A DNA stretch of 21,195 nt from NCBI GenBank assembly GCA_029938185.1, contig JAOZVK010000035.1, forward strand, positions 1 through 21,195, written 5' to 3'. The notes under the pieces are model-generated. The model saw only the letters and a list, made by a program, of their open reading frames with translations. It ran no database searches and was not told where the DNA came from. The position numbers and the translations under genes are program-made. Below, in pieces: positions 21,059 to 21,195 of this stretch (its first letter is position 1; each line of letters starts with the position of its first letter). This DNA is from Bacteroidales bacterium (GTDB lineage: Bacteria > Bacteroidota > Bacteroidia > Bacteroidales > JAOZVK01).

Positions 21059-21077
21059 AATTCTTTACGAAAGAATT
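21059..21077. promoter_or_regulatory. Perfect 8-bp dyad upstream of the last promoter
   Basis: AATTCTTT-ACG-AAAGAATT is a perfect inverted repeat with a 3-nt spacer, ending 40 nt before a TATCTTTG -7 element. It could be an operator for the following gene. No regulator gene is present in the window to support this. Confidence 0.4.
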
Positions 21078-21117
21078 ACTAATAAAAAAAATCAAAAACT
21101 TTTTAGACTTTTTTTTG

Positions 21118-21125
21118 TATCTTTG
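21118..21125 (+). promoter_or_regulatory. Promoter -7 element of the last gene
   Basis: TATCTTTG is an exact match to the Bacteroidota TAnnTTTG element, 28 nt before an ATG. The -33 region is T-rich without a clear TTTG. Confidence 0.6.
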
Positions 21126-21153
21126 TAATAAAGTAATTTTAAAATAAAAAATT

Positions 21154-21195
21154 ATGAAAAATAAAATTCAACAAAAATATGCCAATGCCTATTTA
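21154..21195 (+). CDS. Start of an unidentified gene (cut by the window end)
   Basis: Fourteen codons are visible, MKNKIQQKYANAYL, open to the window end. The promoter-like TATCTTTG upstream and the A-rich leader right before the ATG support a real start. The residues are too few to name a family. Confidence 0.55.
   Translation, partial: MKNKIQQKYANAYL

Overview
The window is very AT-rich DNA from a Bacteroidota (Bacteroidales-like) chromosome. Support: no obvious Shine-Dalgarno sequences, TAnnTTTG-type -7 promoter elements, an SDR/glycosyltransferase polysaccharide operon, a TrmE-independent set of housekeeping genes (mnmG, ade, uvrC, serC, murF, ftsX, ndk), an Rpn-type nuclease tail and a gp19-like tail tube gene. 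No ribosomal or transfer RNA gene was recognised, so the assignment is only to phylum/order level.

Layout, left to right. 1-377: 3' end of an Rpn/PD-(D/E)XK-type gene with a coiled-coil tail. 479-2353: mnmG. 2354-2668: intergenic region with two identical perfect palindromes matching parS, the ParB binding site; together with mnmG this suggests proximity to the replication origin. 2669-4306: adenine deaminase, converging through a terminator hairpin on a minus-strand acyltransferase (4397-5224). 5681-7498: uvrC. 7820-11257: minus-strand polysaccharide operon (two GT4-like glycosyltransferases and an SDR epimerase). 11401-12271: a toxin-antitoxin graveyard (HEPN fragment, RelE/ParE-like toxin that has lost its start, antitoxin). 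12416-13642: AAA_14/DUF4143 ATPase. 13750-14568: gene-free and repeat-rich, with a 147-bp mini-insertion. 14569-17199: serC and murF. 17303-17743: an orphan tail-tube gene. 18135-19046: a ModC-like ABC ATPase. 19336-20859: ftsX and ndk. 21154-21195: start of the next gene.

The outstanding feature is a dispersed repeat family that fills most intergenic gaps. Each unit ends in a short hairpin (5-6 bp stem, 3-nt loop; AGGTC-TTC-GACCT, or AGGTC-GAA-GACCT in the other orientation), followed by a conserved arm (GTTGCTTACGCAT) and a ~65-bp interior that ends in a conserved AAAACTTTTGT block. About 20 copies, intact or decayed, occur in 21 kb. They fall into three interior subtypes, and some carry a second, inverted hairpin arm (REPIN-like architecture, 150-155 bp). 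Hairpins show paired compensatory changes (AGGTC/GACCT, AAGTC/GACTT, GGCTC/GAGCC). The hairpin end generally faces the gene: it lies 11-21 nt before several start codons, and at 3' ends it overlaps the stop codon or supplies the last codons of at least seven genes (tails such as LRSSTYL, GLRPI and LLTLLTHK). The repeat also appears to have removed the start of the toxin and to encode a spurious N-terminal extension of the ATPase. No transposase for the family lies in the window. Whether the units are parasitic REPIN/MITE-like elements, or serve as gene-boundary structures, is open.
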